A DNA stretch of 64,000 nucleotides from NCBI RefSeq assembly GCF_027942865.1, contig NC_134515.1:35423025-35487024 (forward strand), read 5' to 3'. Below are positions 1 through 12,200 of this stretch, piece after piece. Position 1 is the first letter of the stretch. The number at the start of each line of letters is the position of its first letter. The notes beneath the pieces were generated by a model that had not been told where the DNA came from, made no database searches, and saw only the letters and a list, made by a program, of their open reading frames with translations. The translations under genes were made by a program, and so were the position numbers. The stretch comes from Odontesthes bonariensis. Lineage: Eukaryota > Chordata > Actinopteri > Atheriniformes > Atherinopsidae.

Positions 1-496
1 CCGCTATTACCAAGTCAGACGTTAATCTAAAAACCTGAAAAAATGGGTATTTGATGACAGATACAAATGTAAAACCATCGGCTGTCTACATAGTTTGCGG
101 TTTACGCGTCTTAAACAGCTAGCTAAAGCTCAGTCGAGCTAACTTGCTCGATAAGCTAACAATTATCGTTACCTTGACTGGCAGGGTCCATGGCGTCAGT
201 TTGACAGAGCAGGAATTCCTCCTATATCAAAGAGTCAAACGCAACTTATATGAAATGTGGATAGCCAACTAGCACTGTATTCTTGCCACTTGGCGTGTCG
301 AAATATCCCTGACAGTGTTGACAGCTCCCACCACCAAGAGAAAGTCGTCGATAGGAACTGTCTCCAAACTCCAAACAGCACAACAGCCAGCTCAGCTTAA
401 ACGGCAACCTGTGAAGTTACGGACAGGAAGAGAGCCGCATCCCGTCAGGGATTTCAAAATAAAGCTCATCAAATACCAGTTTTTATCCTGGGTGGA
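1..496. other. No gene assigned
   Basis: Mostly unique-looking, moderately GC-rich DNA. A 61-codon open frame at 315-500 (KRKSSIGTVSKLQ, VKLRTGREPHPV) is not recognised and has no start context or clear splice sites. A gene edge beyond the left border is possible. Confidence 0.2.
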
Positions 497-1070
497 ATGA
501 ATCTCTCCCTTGGAAATAAGGAATTCATCTTCATTCATCCAGTGCTTTATATCCCACTCTGTTGTACCACTAGAGCACAGTTTTCCATCAAATATAAAGG
601 TGTAACTTTATGGAACAAGTATATTCACCTGACAAACAGCTCTCCCTCCCTACCCATTTATAAAAGGAAATTAAAAGATCACCTGTACTTTATGGGATTG
701 TCTTAATACTTTTTCTTTGCTTTTTTGTTTATATTTGCCATTGCAATTTAGTGTTTTGATTTATTGTAATTTATTTCTTGATTCATTGCTTGATTATTGG
801 TTTTGTGATGTTGTTTTTATTCTTTATTGTTTTTTGTTTTTTTTCTCTCATTAATCCATTTATGGTTTTATCCTGATAAGATACATTTAATTTTGTTTAT
901 TTATCGTGAGGTTCTCGATAAGCCCTCACAGGATTTCTAACCTCTCCAGCACTGATTCATTGCAGCTTATCATTTATTATCTATTGTATATATATTTATT
1001 TATTCATTTTATTATATTTCTTTCTTTTATGTGGTTTACTCTTGTTTGTAATGTATTATTAAAGTGCAAA
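497..1070 (+). mobile_element. Possible degenerate LINE 3' end
   Basis: The frame at 497-706 reads KYKGVTLWNKYI then IYKRKLKDHLYFMG, the pattern seen at the C-terminal end of fish LINE ORFs (K-G-x-LWN … F-K-x-KLK). It is followed by T/A-rich DNA and an AATAAA at about 1074. Confidence 0.35.
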
Positions 1071-3794
1071 CAAACAATAAACAAAAATCTTCCTCTGAGG
1101 TGTAAAAGTACTCATTAGTGGTTAACTCATGTACTGTACTGAATGAAACAGTTAAGTTTTGTATTTTCATTTTTCACAGGGACACTTTGAGTTTTAGGTT
1201 GCTAAAAGATAACATGTTTAATGACGATACAGTGGCTTTCAGTTTTTCAAATAAACCAATTGAAATAAAACACAGAAAAGGGGTTTTGGACAGAGAGAGC
1301 TCAGTGCCTTCACAGTGTAAAGAAATGCTACTGTAGAGCATTTTGTTTTGTTCTGTATTTAGAACTCATTTCTGTTTCTTCTTCTATGTCAGGCCCATGA
1401 TCACTGACATACATCACATATGTTGTGCACTGATTTGTTCCCAATAGCAACTAAGATAAAGATTGGGTCGTGAAAACAGAAACAAATTTATGGCAGAATA
1501 CAGTACATACAGTATTAGAGTAAAGCAGCTGCATCCACCTTCCTTAGAGGATCTTGTTTAGCTGACATTCTATCTCAATAACCTCTGCACAGTGTGGGTC
1601 ACCAATTATTTCTAAACATTAAATTGATCATGTCTTGAACTCATCTGGAAAAAGATTGTGTCCATGTGATGGCTGAAATGAAGATGAGTAACTTTTGGTA
1701 TTTCGATGAGTTTAGTGTCCTCAGGATTATGGGACACATGAAGTCTTAATTCTAAACTCAAGGCATTGTGAGCAGGGGCACTGCCAACCATAGACATTAT
1801 TAAGACATCATTTTTATGTCTATGCTGCCAACAGGCAAGGCAGGCAAGTGCTTGGGGGCCCGGGCCAGAATTCTTTACTTCTTAAATGAAAGCTGTGTCC
1901 AGCCAAGGCTAACTGTCAAGCTAACACTAAGAGATAGAGTTTATAGACAAAGCATTTGGAGAATGCACGGATGGAAGTTGGTGTGTGTAAGTGATGAGTG
2001 TATTTCATTCTGTTTTCTCTTTGTGTCCTTAGGCTTTATGCCTCTGAAAACTATATTTATTTATTTCTGTGCTACATGATGCTGTAAATGTTCTCATAAG
2101 GACTGCAGGCTTAAGCACATAGTTTAATCTTCTGTACTGGAACCTTGTTAAAAAATATGGCCCCTGCATAATGAATTAAAAATGGTAAATAATGAAGTAG
2201 AAGAATAGTGAAAGCTATGCCAAAGGACATTCAACAGTTGCATTCGGAAATTCGATGCTATAACGATAAAGCCTTTTAAGGTGGATTTATTATTATGTTA
2301 TTAAGGTGTGTTGAAGGGGCCTCCTGTTAATTTTTGCCAAGGGCCCAAAGAGACTGTGGAGTCAGAAAAGTGTGTTCTTAAATGTGCAGTAACTCACATT
2401 TAACCCATTTGCTGTTTTGTTATTCTTTTATTTAGAAGGTGTGAGCGCCAAACCGGAAATGATGTCCTTCAGTGTTTGCAGGAACTGATTTTTTTGTGAC
2501 TTTCTCTTCCGGCGTGGTCAAATGAAGTCACTAGGACAAGTCTTAGACCCTCCCTTTTCATTTCTATTTATGTTCATGAGACAGGCGACATGGGTCTTCG
2601 CAGTAATCCTTCCAATCCAACATAAACATGCTTTTTTTTTTTTTGCTTGATCATGCGTGATCAAGTCAGTGTCAACACCTAAAATCAGATTGATCCAATT
2701 TATTGAAGTATCAAACAAAATCAGTGTCTCCATTGAGCTGCTCATCATGCGCAGACACAAGGTTTTAAAACACACCAAAAATGTTCAAATCAACTGTGTT
2801 GCATCCTGGGAGAAAAAAAGGCTCATTTTAACATGTTAACAGTAACAATCAATGCACCTCCAGTTCAGAGAATCCTCTAAAGTTACTTGGAAAACAACAC
2901 TACAACTTTGTCATTAAATGCACTTAAAGGGAGACGATGCAGAACAATCGGGTAAAAGTTATTATTGTACTTAAATTATTTGCAATTATTAATGTAGGTG
3001 ATGAATGATTACCTACACTGAGACCATTTTATTTTGTCTTACAACATTTTGTACACATTATGAATAAATGTACCACCCAATCAAACACAGACATCATTAT
3101 CGCCATCATTATACTGTCCAAAGCCAGAAAAACAATTACAATGTTCATTTAAGAAATCAAAAGATCGAAATTAGGTTATGTATACAACTTATGAACTCTT
3201 GTAGAATTGACATCTAAACATGTATTTTTGGACTTTTTGTGTCCACCACTATAAAAGAGGACACTGTGCTTTATGATTGCTTCTGGTTCATCTATTACGT
3301 GTGAAACTGTTTGAACAACTCCTGCTGCTCCTACAGAGAGGCAGCATAGGATTTTCCTCCCTCTCATTTTAATCAGCTGCCTCTGGATTTTGGTGCAACT
3401 TCAACAAAGCACACAGAAAATGTAAGAAATGAAGAGCACAGAACCTTTAAAATGATCTGAACGATCTCTGAAATGATTAAAACATTGATAATAAACATAG
3501 AAACACTGTGCATATCACCACTATTACCTATTGAAATGGAATACTGTGAACATACTAATTACTACTAAGACTTGTTTCTGTCCAAAACTATGTACGTTTC
3601 TGTGTTTCTGATGTGTTTAGGCTGATCTGTAAAATCTGTTAATCTAATGATAACTACCACTTCAGGTGTTAACATCCTATTGCCACAACTTTCAGTTCCA
3701 CTTCCACTCTTATAGAACTGTGTTTTTAACTGTCTTTTTATGATAACAGCTGATGACAAATGCTTTAAGGTTTTTAAAAACTTTATACATATGT

Positions 3795-3826
<32 letters not shown>

Positions 3827-4562
3827 GTATGTATGTATGTATATATGTAATTTGAATATAGTGTGAGGTGCATCTTTCTTTTTCTTCACAGCAGAATTTC
3901 CTCTCTGGACACTTCCCTTTTTCCTCCACTTCTTTTTGTGGGTGGGGTTCAGCCCGGCCACATGAAAACTGGGTTGAGGAGACTCTTCGTGGGCAAAAGA
4001 GAAGGAGGGGATAGCCACTGTGAGCTGGGCTCTGAGTCTCATTCTCCATCTGCAGAGGACAACAGATGATTTGTGAATGGCCCAACAGACTAATAAACAC
4101 CAGACAGAGCACTGATAAGGAACAAAAAAACGACTTTTCTTCAATTTTGAACTCCATCACTCCATCACTGTAGCTAGTTTTGGAGGGGGGAAAAGATTAT
4201 TTCCCATTTGGGATTGATATTGGATTTCAGTTCAGGGCCTTCATGTTCTTTTTTTCTTTTTTGTTTCATAGTTGGTCGAACATTTTCTGAAGGTGACAGA
4301 TTTGGTCCACAGTCAGGCTACTTTAGATCACAGTCTCTTTTACTACAGAGCCATGCTGCTGTGATACATGTGGAATGTCTTGCTGGAATAAGCAAGGCCT
4401 TCCTTGAAAAATATCAAATTTTGATGGCAGCATGTATGTTTGATTGATACTGACTGCAGGAAAACCTTTTTTTTTTTACTATATTTCAGTTCATCTCAAA
4501 GGAAAAGTTTGTTTTTTATAAACCTGGACCTTATTTCTGGCATAAAATACATTAATCTACCC
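1071..4562. other. Intergenic, AT-rich; no gene seen
   Basis: No open frame looks coding on either strand and no gene family is recognised. It contains one CA/TATG microsatellite (separate entry). Confidence 0.5.
3795..3848. repeat. Compound (CA)n-(TA)n-(TATG)n microsatellite
   Basis: About 22 bp of CA repeats run into ATATATATG and GTAT repeats. The overlapping open frames with runs of V/C or T/Y/I are translations of this repeat. Confidence 0.9.
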
Positions 4563-5161
4563 CAGTGATACTCACTATTTGTTTCACAAGAGCCACATTG
4601 GCAGAGCAAAATCAAGGGAAGAGCCACTTTTACGACAACATACTAAAGTCCCCTTTTGCAAATATGCATTTCTACATATAAAACATCCCACAAAAAAAAG
4701 AAAACACAGCCAATACATTTTCAATGAAGACCACATTTACCTTAATACTGGGATGAGCGGAAGCTGGCATGCATGTCCTCAACTTTCTTCATGTTGTATT
4801 TGTAGTTTGTTGTTGTAATCATAGTGAGACATTCAAGATGAGCATGGTTTTTGTGCAAAGGAGCTAGCGTGCACTGCGGCCAAGTGTAAGGTGGTTTAAG
4901 CAGGCTGCGTTGCCAGGTTTAACAGTTCCCCTTTTAGGAAACACCATTAAGCCTTAATTAATACTTAATAAAAATACTTACTACTACAAAAACGCAAACT
5001 CAATAAAAATACTTAATACTGTGCAGTATTTGCTGTATATTATTTGAAAAAATGTGTTGTTATTGTTACCATATTGTTATAAGCTACTATGCGAGTGCGA
5101 GCCACCAATTAAAGCTTGAGGAGCCGCATGTGGCTCGCGAGAAGCGCAATGAGTATCTCTG
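4563..5161. mobile_element. Non-autonomous hAT-type element with near-perfect 8-bp target duplication
   Basis: Ends are CAGTGATACTCA and (reverse complement) CAGAGATACTCA. The interior near each end has GAGCCACAT / GAGCCGCATGTGGCTC. Flanks are ATCTACCC (4555-4562) and ATCTACTC (5162-5169), 7 of 8 identical, the 8-bp duplication expected for hAT. No transposase is present. Confidence 0.8.
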
Positions 5162-5169
5162 ATCTACTC

Positions 5170-7899
5170 AAATCGGCGTCCATGGGACGCTATTTAGATC
5201 CTATTTAGGTCACAAAAAGTCAAATTGTCCCTTCAAAATGGTCTTCTTTTAATTGTATTATACTCAGTAGACGTCATTTTTTTTAAATGACAACAGAATT
5301 GATTTTAAAAGTTTAGCTGAACAATTAAAGACAGGCTTTGTATTTTCCCTTGAGAAAAAAAAGAGAAAAAATCTAACTCTTTTAAATTAGTTTGTAACAT
5401 AAAAGCCTTAAACAGTATTTCCAGGTGGAGCCAGTGGTGAGTATAACTGACCTGTGTAGCACCAAGGATGCAGGTGTGTCCTTCTGGTGTTATGTGCAAA
5501 GAAAACAGCCGATGTAAGCCCAAACCCTCTGCAGGATGAGCAGGAAGGCCAGCAGGTAGAAGAGCAGCGTGACAGCCTGGAGACAGGATGGGATGGACAA
5601 CAGACAGGTGAATGGAGGAAATGGAAAGAGGATGTCTCCACAGTGGGGAATAATGGTAGAGGATGTGGGGGAAAGTAACTTGAGGATTTGGGAAGAGGTA
5701 TATAAGGTCTAGCATGAAGCTAAATGGAGAGCAGGAGAAGTTGGGTCTGCAGGTGGACAAGGAGGTCCAGAAGGAGGTTTTTCAGAATACATGTAGGCTG
5801 GAGTTGGATTTGGGGATCAGATATGGCCTGGACTTCATCTGTTCTGAATCATAAACCTTTGGCAGTGTTTCTTCAGGAGCAGACAGGGCTGTGCTGACTA
5901 GTGACTAGTTTATACCAGCTGGGGTAAACTGCTGCATCCACTCCCTTCTTCATGTGGATCATGTCTTTACGCCTCTTCCCCTTCACACCGATGCATGAGA
6001 GAAGCTGAAGGGCCACGCAGAAGAGTCGACATGTTTTTTTCTAAAGCATACAATATGATTTGTAGAATAATTTCCATCCTCTCAAACTGTAAATAGCTTC
6101 CTGTTAAAATGGAATATTCCTCTCCACTGTCCCCTTGGGACCGAATTAGAAAGTGTGGGTTTGACTTGATTTGCTGGCTTCCTTAACTAGCCCCCCCCTT
6201 ATCATGGGACAAGACGAGGTTAAGCCAGACTTCAGGCCGTGATTATTAGTATGGAGGACTAAAACTGTCATAATCTGAAATAAATACTAAAAGTTGTAAA
6301 ATACTTGAGATATTAGATAATTTGCCAAAAAATGGTACTCAAATAAAGCAAAAAGTACATTTATGCCATAAATTATACGAAGTATGCAAATATAGGTTTG
6401 CTCTAATTTCCAAATGTATTCATTTAACTTAATAGCCCTATTAATTTTCTTTGACATTTAATTTTAAATTCTTTTTTGGATTTCATAATTTATTATTAAT
6501 TTATATATATATATACATTCCTTTACCCCTGAATTTGTTTTTATATGTATTTATTTTGTGTTTTTTTTTCTTTGCATTTTCACTAATTGTAGTTTCCTAA
6601 ACTTTACCATGAATTCATTTATTTATATATTTTTCTTTGCAAATCAATGTATTGATTTTTATTTCCCCTTCGGCTTCTCCACCTATTTATGACCCAAAGC
6701 CCATTGATCTCCTTTCAGCAGTGCAGTTCTGCATCTGCGTTTTTACATTCCTGTATGCTTTTCTGCTTGGTTATGCAAACGATCAGGGCTGTCTTTCAGA
6801 GTGTCTCATTGGAGGGCTGTTTCACAACACAACCACATAAGCCAACAGCAGAAAAGGGATACAGTACTCGTGGCTTGGTTAACTTGTACCCTGAACAATA
6901 GCCTAAAAGGTCTTGCAGCGTAACTTTTTGTTCCAACTCTAAAAAGAACATCTTTACTTAAAGCAGATCAGTCAGCTGCCAGACAGGGAGTTTACGTTTT
7001 TGCCACTTTGGGTTTTTGTGAAACAGGAAATCTGCACCCTGATGATCATTTAATAGGTCAGAAGCTGAGCCCATGGCACACTCTAAAAGACAGCCCCTTC
7101 ATTTGCATAATGAAGCAGAAATAGCTTATATAGCACCCTTTTAACCTTCTACAAAGCACTTTACATGTACATCGCACACCAACAAGAATATCTGTGGCAA
7201 TGTGAGAAAACATGTCTTTCCCAAATACAGTTAGACACATGGGTGCTGCCTTCTGGCTGTAAAGACTGTAAAAATGTAGACACTGAAATTTAAATAAATA
7301 CACAATTAATTCAGTTTAAGAAAAAGAATATGGTGAGGATGCAAAGACAAAATAAATTTAGGAATAAAAAGTAAATATAGGACAATGAAACCAATAATGA
7401 ATGATGTAGTCAATAAAGAGAGTTTTAAATGAATCTGTAAAGTAAGACGTAGAATATCTTGAGTCGTATTAACACAAAGTTAAGTTAGTACAATGGGAAA
7501 CCAAAGGAGAGATATACATTTATTTCATATTCTACATATTTATTATTGTCGAATACAGTATTTGCTTTATCTTAGTAGCATTTATTATATATAATGATAC
7601 ATTTATTTACACATTTGTATACTTTTGGATTTCAGATTATGGTAGTATCAGTCCTAAATACAGTATGTTAAAAGGTCCCATGAGAGTTTGCCTACAGATC
7701 CAATCGAGCCACAGAGGATGTAATTTCCACCTCACCTGAAGCAGAAGAACACCTAGATCCTCTTCATTGACCTCAACTTAGCCTTACATCCTCCCACAGC
7801 AACTGGTGGGAAAGATGAGGCTCTTAAAGCTGGACTGGAACTGGCAACTGGGTCCTTTTTAACTTTTTAACACAGCTGAAGCACAAAGTCAGGGTGGAC
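5170..7899. other. Intergenic; two exon-like hydrophobic/basic frames on the minus strand, no gene assigned
   Basis: Mostly AT-rich with no recognised gene. On the minus strand at about 5475-5600 an acceptor is followed by a hydrophobic frame (AVTLLFYLLAFLLILQRVWA) that stops after 28 codons. At about 5900-6040 another minus-strand frame reads KGKRRKDMIHMKKGVDAAVY. They may be relics of a membrane-protein gene, but the frames do not splice together cleanly. Confidence 0.2.
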
Positions 7900-8535
7900 A
7901 GCCCACATCAAGACCCATCACAGTGAGCACAGACTCCCCCCAAGGCTGTGTGCTGAGCCCCCTGCTCTTCAGCCTGCTCACCCATGACTGCACTGTAAGA
8001 CTCATCAACAACTACATTATCAAGTTCGCTGATGTCACAACAGTGGCGGGTTTCTTAAGGGACAATGATGATTCAACCTACAGGAGAGAGGTTGAGCTGC
8101 TTACGGGATGGTGCAGATCACACCACCTCTCCCTAAATGTGAACAAAATAAAGGAGATGGTGGTATATTTGAGGAGGGCGAGTAGACCCAATCATACGAA
8201 GTTGCACATTGACGGGACTATTGTGGAGAGGGTCAGCAGCGGGAAGATCCTGGGAGTTCACCTCTGATGTCCTGATCTCAGCCAGGAACAGAACAGCAAT
8301 GGCTGAACTCCCTGTGCACACTCAGAAAAGCAGATCTTTTTCATCTCACCACCACACTATTATTGAGGACCCTTTGCATCACATCTTTTCCCACCTTCCA
8401 CCTGGTAGGAGATGCAGGAGCATTAGCTGTAGAACTAGCAGGATGCCGAACAGCCTGCCCTGCTGTTCACCTGTCAAGCTAAAACCTCCCTTGAACTCTG
8501 AAAGCACCTTTTGTCTGACTGCTGAAAGTCTATGA
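7900..8535 (+). mobile_element. LINE fragment: reverse transcriptase and ORF end (5'-truncated, frameshifted)
   Basis: Frame 7923-8267 carries SPQGCVLSPLLFSLLTHDC, IIKFAD (the YADD-box region) and LTGWCRSHHLSLNVNKIKEM, then shifts frame near 8240-8265. A later frame has the LPPGRRCRSI motif of LINE ends. The same family's end recurs at 41.83 kb (LPPGRRYRSLRARTN). It lies just downstream of the MuRF 3' end. Confidence 0.8.
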
Positions 8536-8778
8536 ATGAGTAAATGGAACATTTCAGTTGGTTTTAGAACTGATTTTTCTGATCTGAATGTGTTTTTTAA
8601 TGATATTTTAGAGTTGACTTTTAAAATTTGATTTCTTATCTAATTTTTCTTTCTGTGGATGGAAATAACTAGTGAAATAACAAACAACTTCATCTGGAAT
8701 CTCATTATGTTATCATTTATAAACTAAAATCAGTTTTACATTACATTTGCTGATGGTCAACCTCCCTAAGAGGTCTTG
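8536..8778 (-). other. MuRF 3' flank / UTR, no poly(A) signal identified
   Basis: AT-rich sequence following the MuRF stop on the minus strand. No AATAAA on that strand was identified with confidence before the LINE fragment. Confidence 0.3.
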
Positions 8779-9254
8779 TCAGGAATAGCAGAAAGGGGAA
8801 AGTGGTTTTGAGGAGTATTGATATTCTACCTGCTGTGTGCTCATTCCCTCTTGGTGTTCGCAGACATTTTCCTCTTTTACAGGATGGGGAGTGGCACATG
8901 CCTCCACCTCTTTTTGAGCCTCCACTCTCTCCCACCTACTCTCCATCTTAATCTGACCCGATCCATCTTCATTTGAGTCCAGCTCATCTGTCTCCAGCTG
9001 CGTAAATTCCTCAACAGACTCTGCAGAGTCCCTCATCAGGGCTGGAGCTGGTGACTCTGAGGTTCCTTCTTGTCCAGCAGGCTGAACAGGTGCAAGCGGT
9101 GGAGATACAAGTGCTGACACTGGCTCTTCTACTGGATCTGGTTCAACAGCCCCCTGGTTCTGGACTAAAGTTTCCTGATGTTGTCCTGGTTCCGGTTCTT
9201 TAAGCTCTTCTGGCTCAGGATCCACTTCTTGTTCTTCAGGAAAAACTTCCACAA
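8779..9254 (-). CDS. MuRF exon 9: acidic Glu/Pro-rich C-terminal tail and stop
   Basis: 476 nt after a TTGTTAG acceptor, phase 1, ending at the TGA at 8779-8781. It encodes about 158 residues rich in E, P, Q and V (for example [18 protein letters not shown]) with no folded domain visible. Acidic tails are normal for MuRFs, but this one is long and resembles TRIM55 in length rather than TRIM63. Splicing to a further exon cannot be excluded. Confidence 0.75.
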
Positions 9255-12200
9255 CTAACAAGAAATAGCAAAATCATATGATAATGAATGTAGAGAAAAG
9301 GAGCCCAAGAGACAGCTGCATTTATGTTTCTGTTGATGTTTTACCAGTCGTGCTGTGTGTTCTGCACGTGTTATGCACCCTTTATGTAACCACACAGCCT
9401 CAGAAGTATTAATCTATGCAATTAAACAGAAGTGACTATCAGTCTATGCAAATAAAAAGAAAATGAGACGCTTTCCAGATGGCCTTAAACAAAATACCCA
9501 ACCAAAGGTCCATAGATTTAGGAAAGTTGACACACATGAATTATGAAGACAGTAGAATGAGCATGTTTTTAAAAAATGCAAAAAAAGAAGGGTAACAAAA
9601 TGCAGAAAGGATGGAGGAATACACGGGTAGATTCTGATATTAGATCAGAATGGTGTATTGGTTTAGACGACAGAAAAAAATCGGTTGGGTGGTACTGAGG
9701 AAGGGTCACTTAACAAGTCAAAGCTGAAGCCCAGAAACAATGGTCAGACAGTTCCAGAAGTGTTTCACTGCATGTTTGGACTGTATTTCAATGTTGGCTA
9801 ATTAATGCACCCTTTTTTTTTTGTTGTTTTTACTCCTCTTGTCTCTTCTTGATTCTATTTTTACCACTGATGTAATAAATGACTTTTTTTGAGAACTTTC
9901 AAGACTAGAGTTTGAACCTGTGTGGCAGTCTGAATGAGGTGACCATGGAACAGGGGGTGTAGTGACAACCCACTACATGAATGTGAGTTTTGTTTGACAC
10001 CGAAAGTCTGTATTATTCGTATCATATTTTTCATGTGTTTTTTTTTTTTGGGGGGGGCGGGTTTTATGCCTTTAATGATAGTAGACAGTTGGAGAGAGAC
10101 AGGAAGCAGGGGCAGAGAGATGGGGAAGACATGTAGCAAAGGGCCGCTCGGAGCGGGACTCAAACCGGGGCCAGCTGCAGCGAGGACTGTGGCCTCTGTA
10201 CATGGGGCGGCTGCTTAACCCACTACGCCACCGACCGCCCCATCATGTGTTTTTCTTACAAAAAAAAGTGTGATTTGTAATGGGGTACCAATGACTGCAT
10301 ATTAGTGGATAGTAATGCCTGGTGAGAAGGATTCAATTTCAAAATCTGTTTTATTTAACAGCATTTTGCAAAAAGAAACTATTTATAAGAGATTTTATAA
10401 AAGAATCTGTAAGTGTAAATTTGAACATCATCAGCATAGAAGTGGTAGTAAGGATAATGTCCTTTAAATATTAATTTTAAAAAAAAGTGTAAACAAAACA
10501 GTACCCATTATGAATCCTTGAGGTACACAACAGGTCAAAAGGGTGGAATAAGAAGAGTTATCATCAATGCCAATAAAAAAGGAGCAGTCAGTCAGGAAAA
10601 AAAACTAAACCCAGAAGTCAGTCAAGCAAGATATTAGAATATCTTAGAATACTGTCTTAAACCCATTTCCAAGCCAGAGCCAGAAATGAGTAAATGACAA
10701 TCAAAACAGAGCAGATTCAGTTCTGTGATGTCATTTCTAACCAGACCGAAAAACCTCACTGATGCCAACATGGTATAAGAACTGGCAACTGACGTACGAT
10801 GACTTTCTCCAAAACCCTAGATAACAAAGGCAAGGTAGAGGCTGGTCTTGTGTTAAAATAATCCCTAGGATCCAAATGAGTCTCCATGAGAGGATGTGCA
10901 GATGCATTTCTAAAACCTCCTGGTACTGAACCATTTACCAGTGAACCAGCTGGCAAAGACACCTTTGAATAAATCAAAGGGAATGACATCAGAAATACAC
11001 CTTGTGAGTTTCCATCTATCAGCAATCTTAGTTAAGAACAAAAGGGAGATTAATCCAGCACAACTGAGGGTGGAGGTGGAATGGAAGAGTCACACTTATA
11101 TGATGCTATATTTGATCTGTTTTTTTGTAACCCTAATATTCATACAGCACCTCCTGGTTATGACAGTTTTCTTCAGCCTATGCATGGTATAACATGTTCA
11201 GAGTCTGTGGATTTAAACCACCAACAGCCCCTGAGCTACAGCAGTACCCCCAATGATTGATTATGATTAATTACACTTTTAGTTTAGTAGTATTCTATGC
11301 ATTTGGGATAAACTGACAGTCTGACTCACTGGCTCTTTAACTGGTGCAGAGAACAGCTATTTTTGGATTGGATTCAGACTGGACAGATAGGGTTACTAAG
11401 TTTGTATTCCATCCAGACTCTTGTTTCTGGCAGGCATATTTACAATACGAACTTTCCAAACACATTAAGATTTTACCCACACCATGTTCCTTTTTTTGGT
11501 TCTTAACATCCTAAATAAGTTTCAGTATAGCTCTGCATATAAAATGCAAAACTTTGAAAAGATTTATTTCATGAAATGTGAAAATGGATTTCTCTTGACT
11601 TGGTTGTTGCTGCAGGTTAATTCCTGCCCATGAAAAGTGCTCACAACCTTTGAAAAAGGTACATATCTACAAGCTCGCTCTTACTTACCCTTGATGAAGT
11701 CTATGCTCTTCAGAGCTCTCTCTTGTTTGCTAAAATTAAACTGGAAGTGGCTTAGATTCTCATGACCTGGCTTCAGTGTCTCAGATGGACAGGAGGTGGC
11801 TGCTGCTATCACACTGAAGAAGTGACGGAAAGAAAATGAAGTTAAAAACGGATCAATGCAAAGCAAACATTGACAAGGAAAGGTAATCTGAAACACATAC
11901 ATTTTTTACTTTGAGAGAAAGACTGAATTTAATCACACACGTGCTTCTACAATACTCACTTTGTGATCAGCTGCTTTGAATTCTGAGGATGAATGAGAAA
12001 CAGATCAGATTAAAGAATAAGTCCTCTTGATTCAGCATTAGATGCAAACACAGAACCATCAATCAAACATTTTGTGCACATGGACACTAATGTGGAGCTT
12101 ATTTCATTTGAAAGTGGTTATATCTGAGCGGGTGCAGCCCACCTGAACAAAGGCAACTTCATCTGGGTCCTCCATACTGCTCAGTACTCTCTCCATCAGT

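Noticed and set aside
3565-4160. Overlapping minus-strand frames with C/V or Y/T/H runs
   Set aside because: They cross the CA/TATG microsatellite, and their remaining parts show no recognisable protein.
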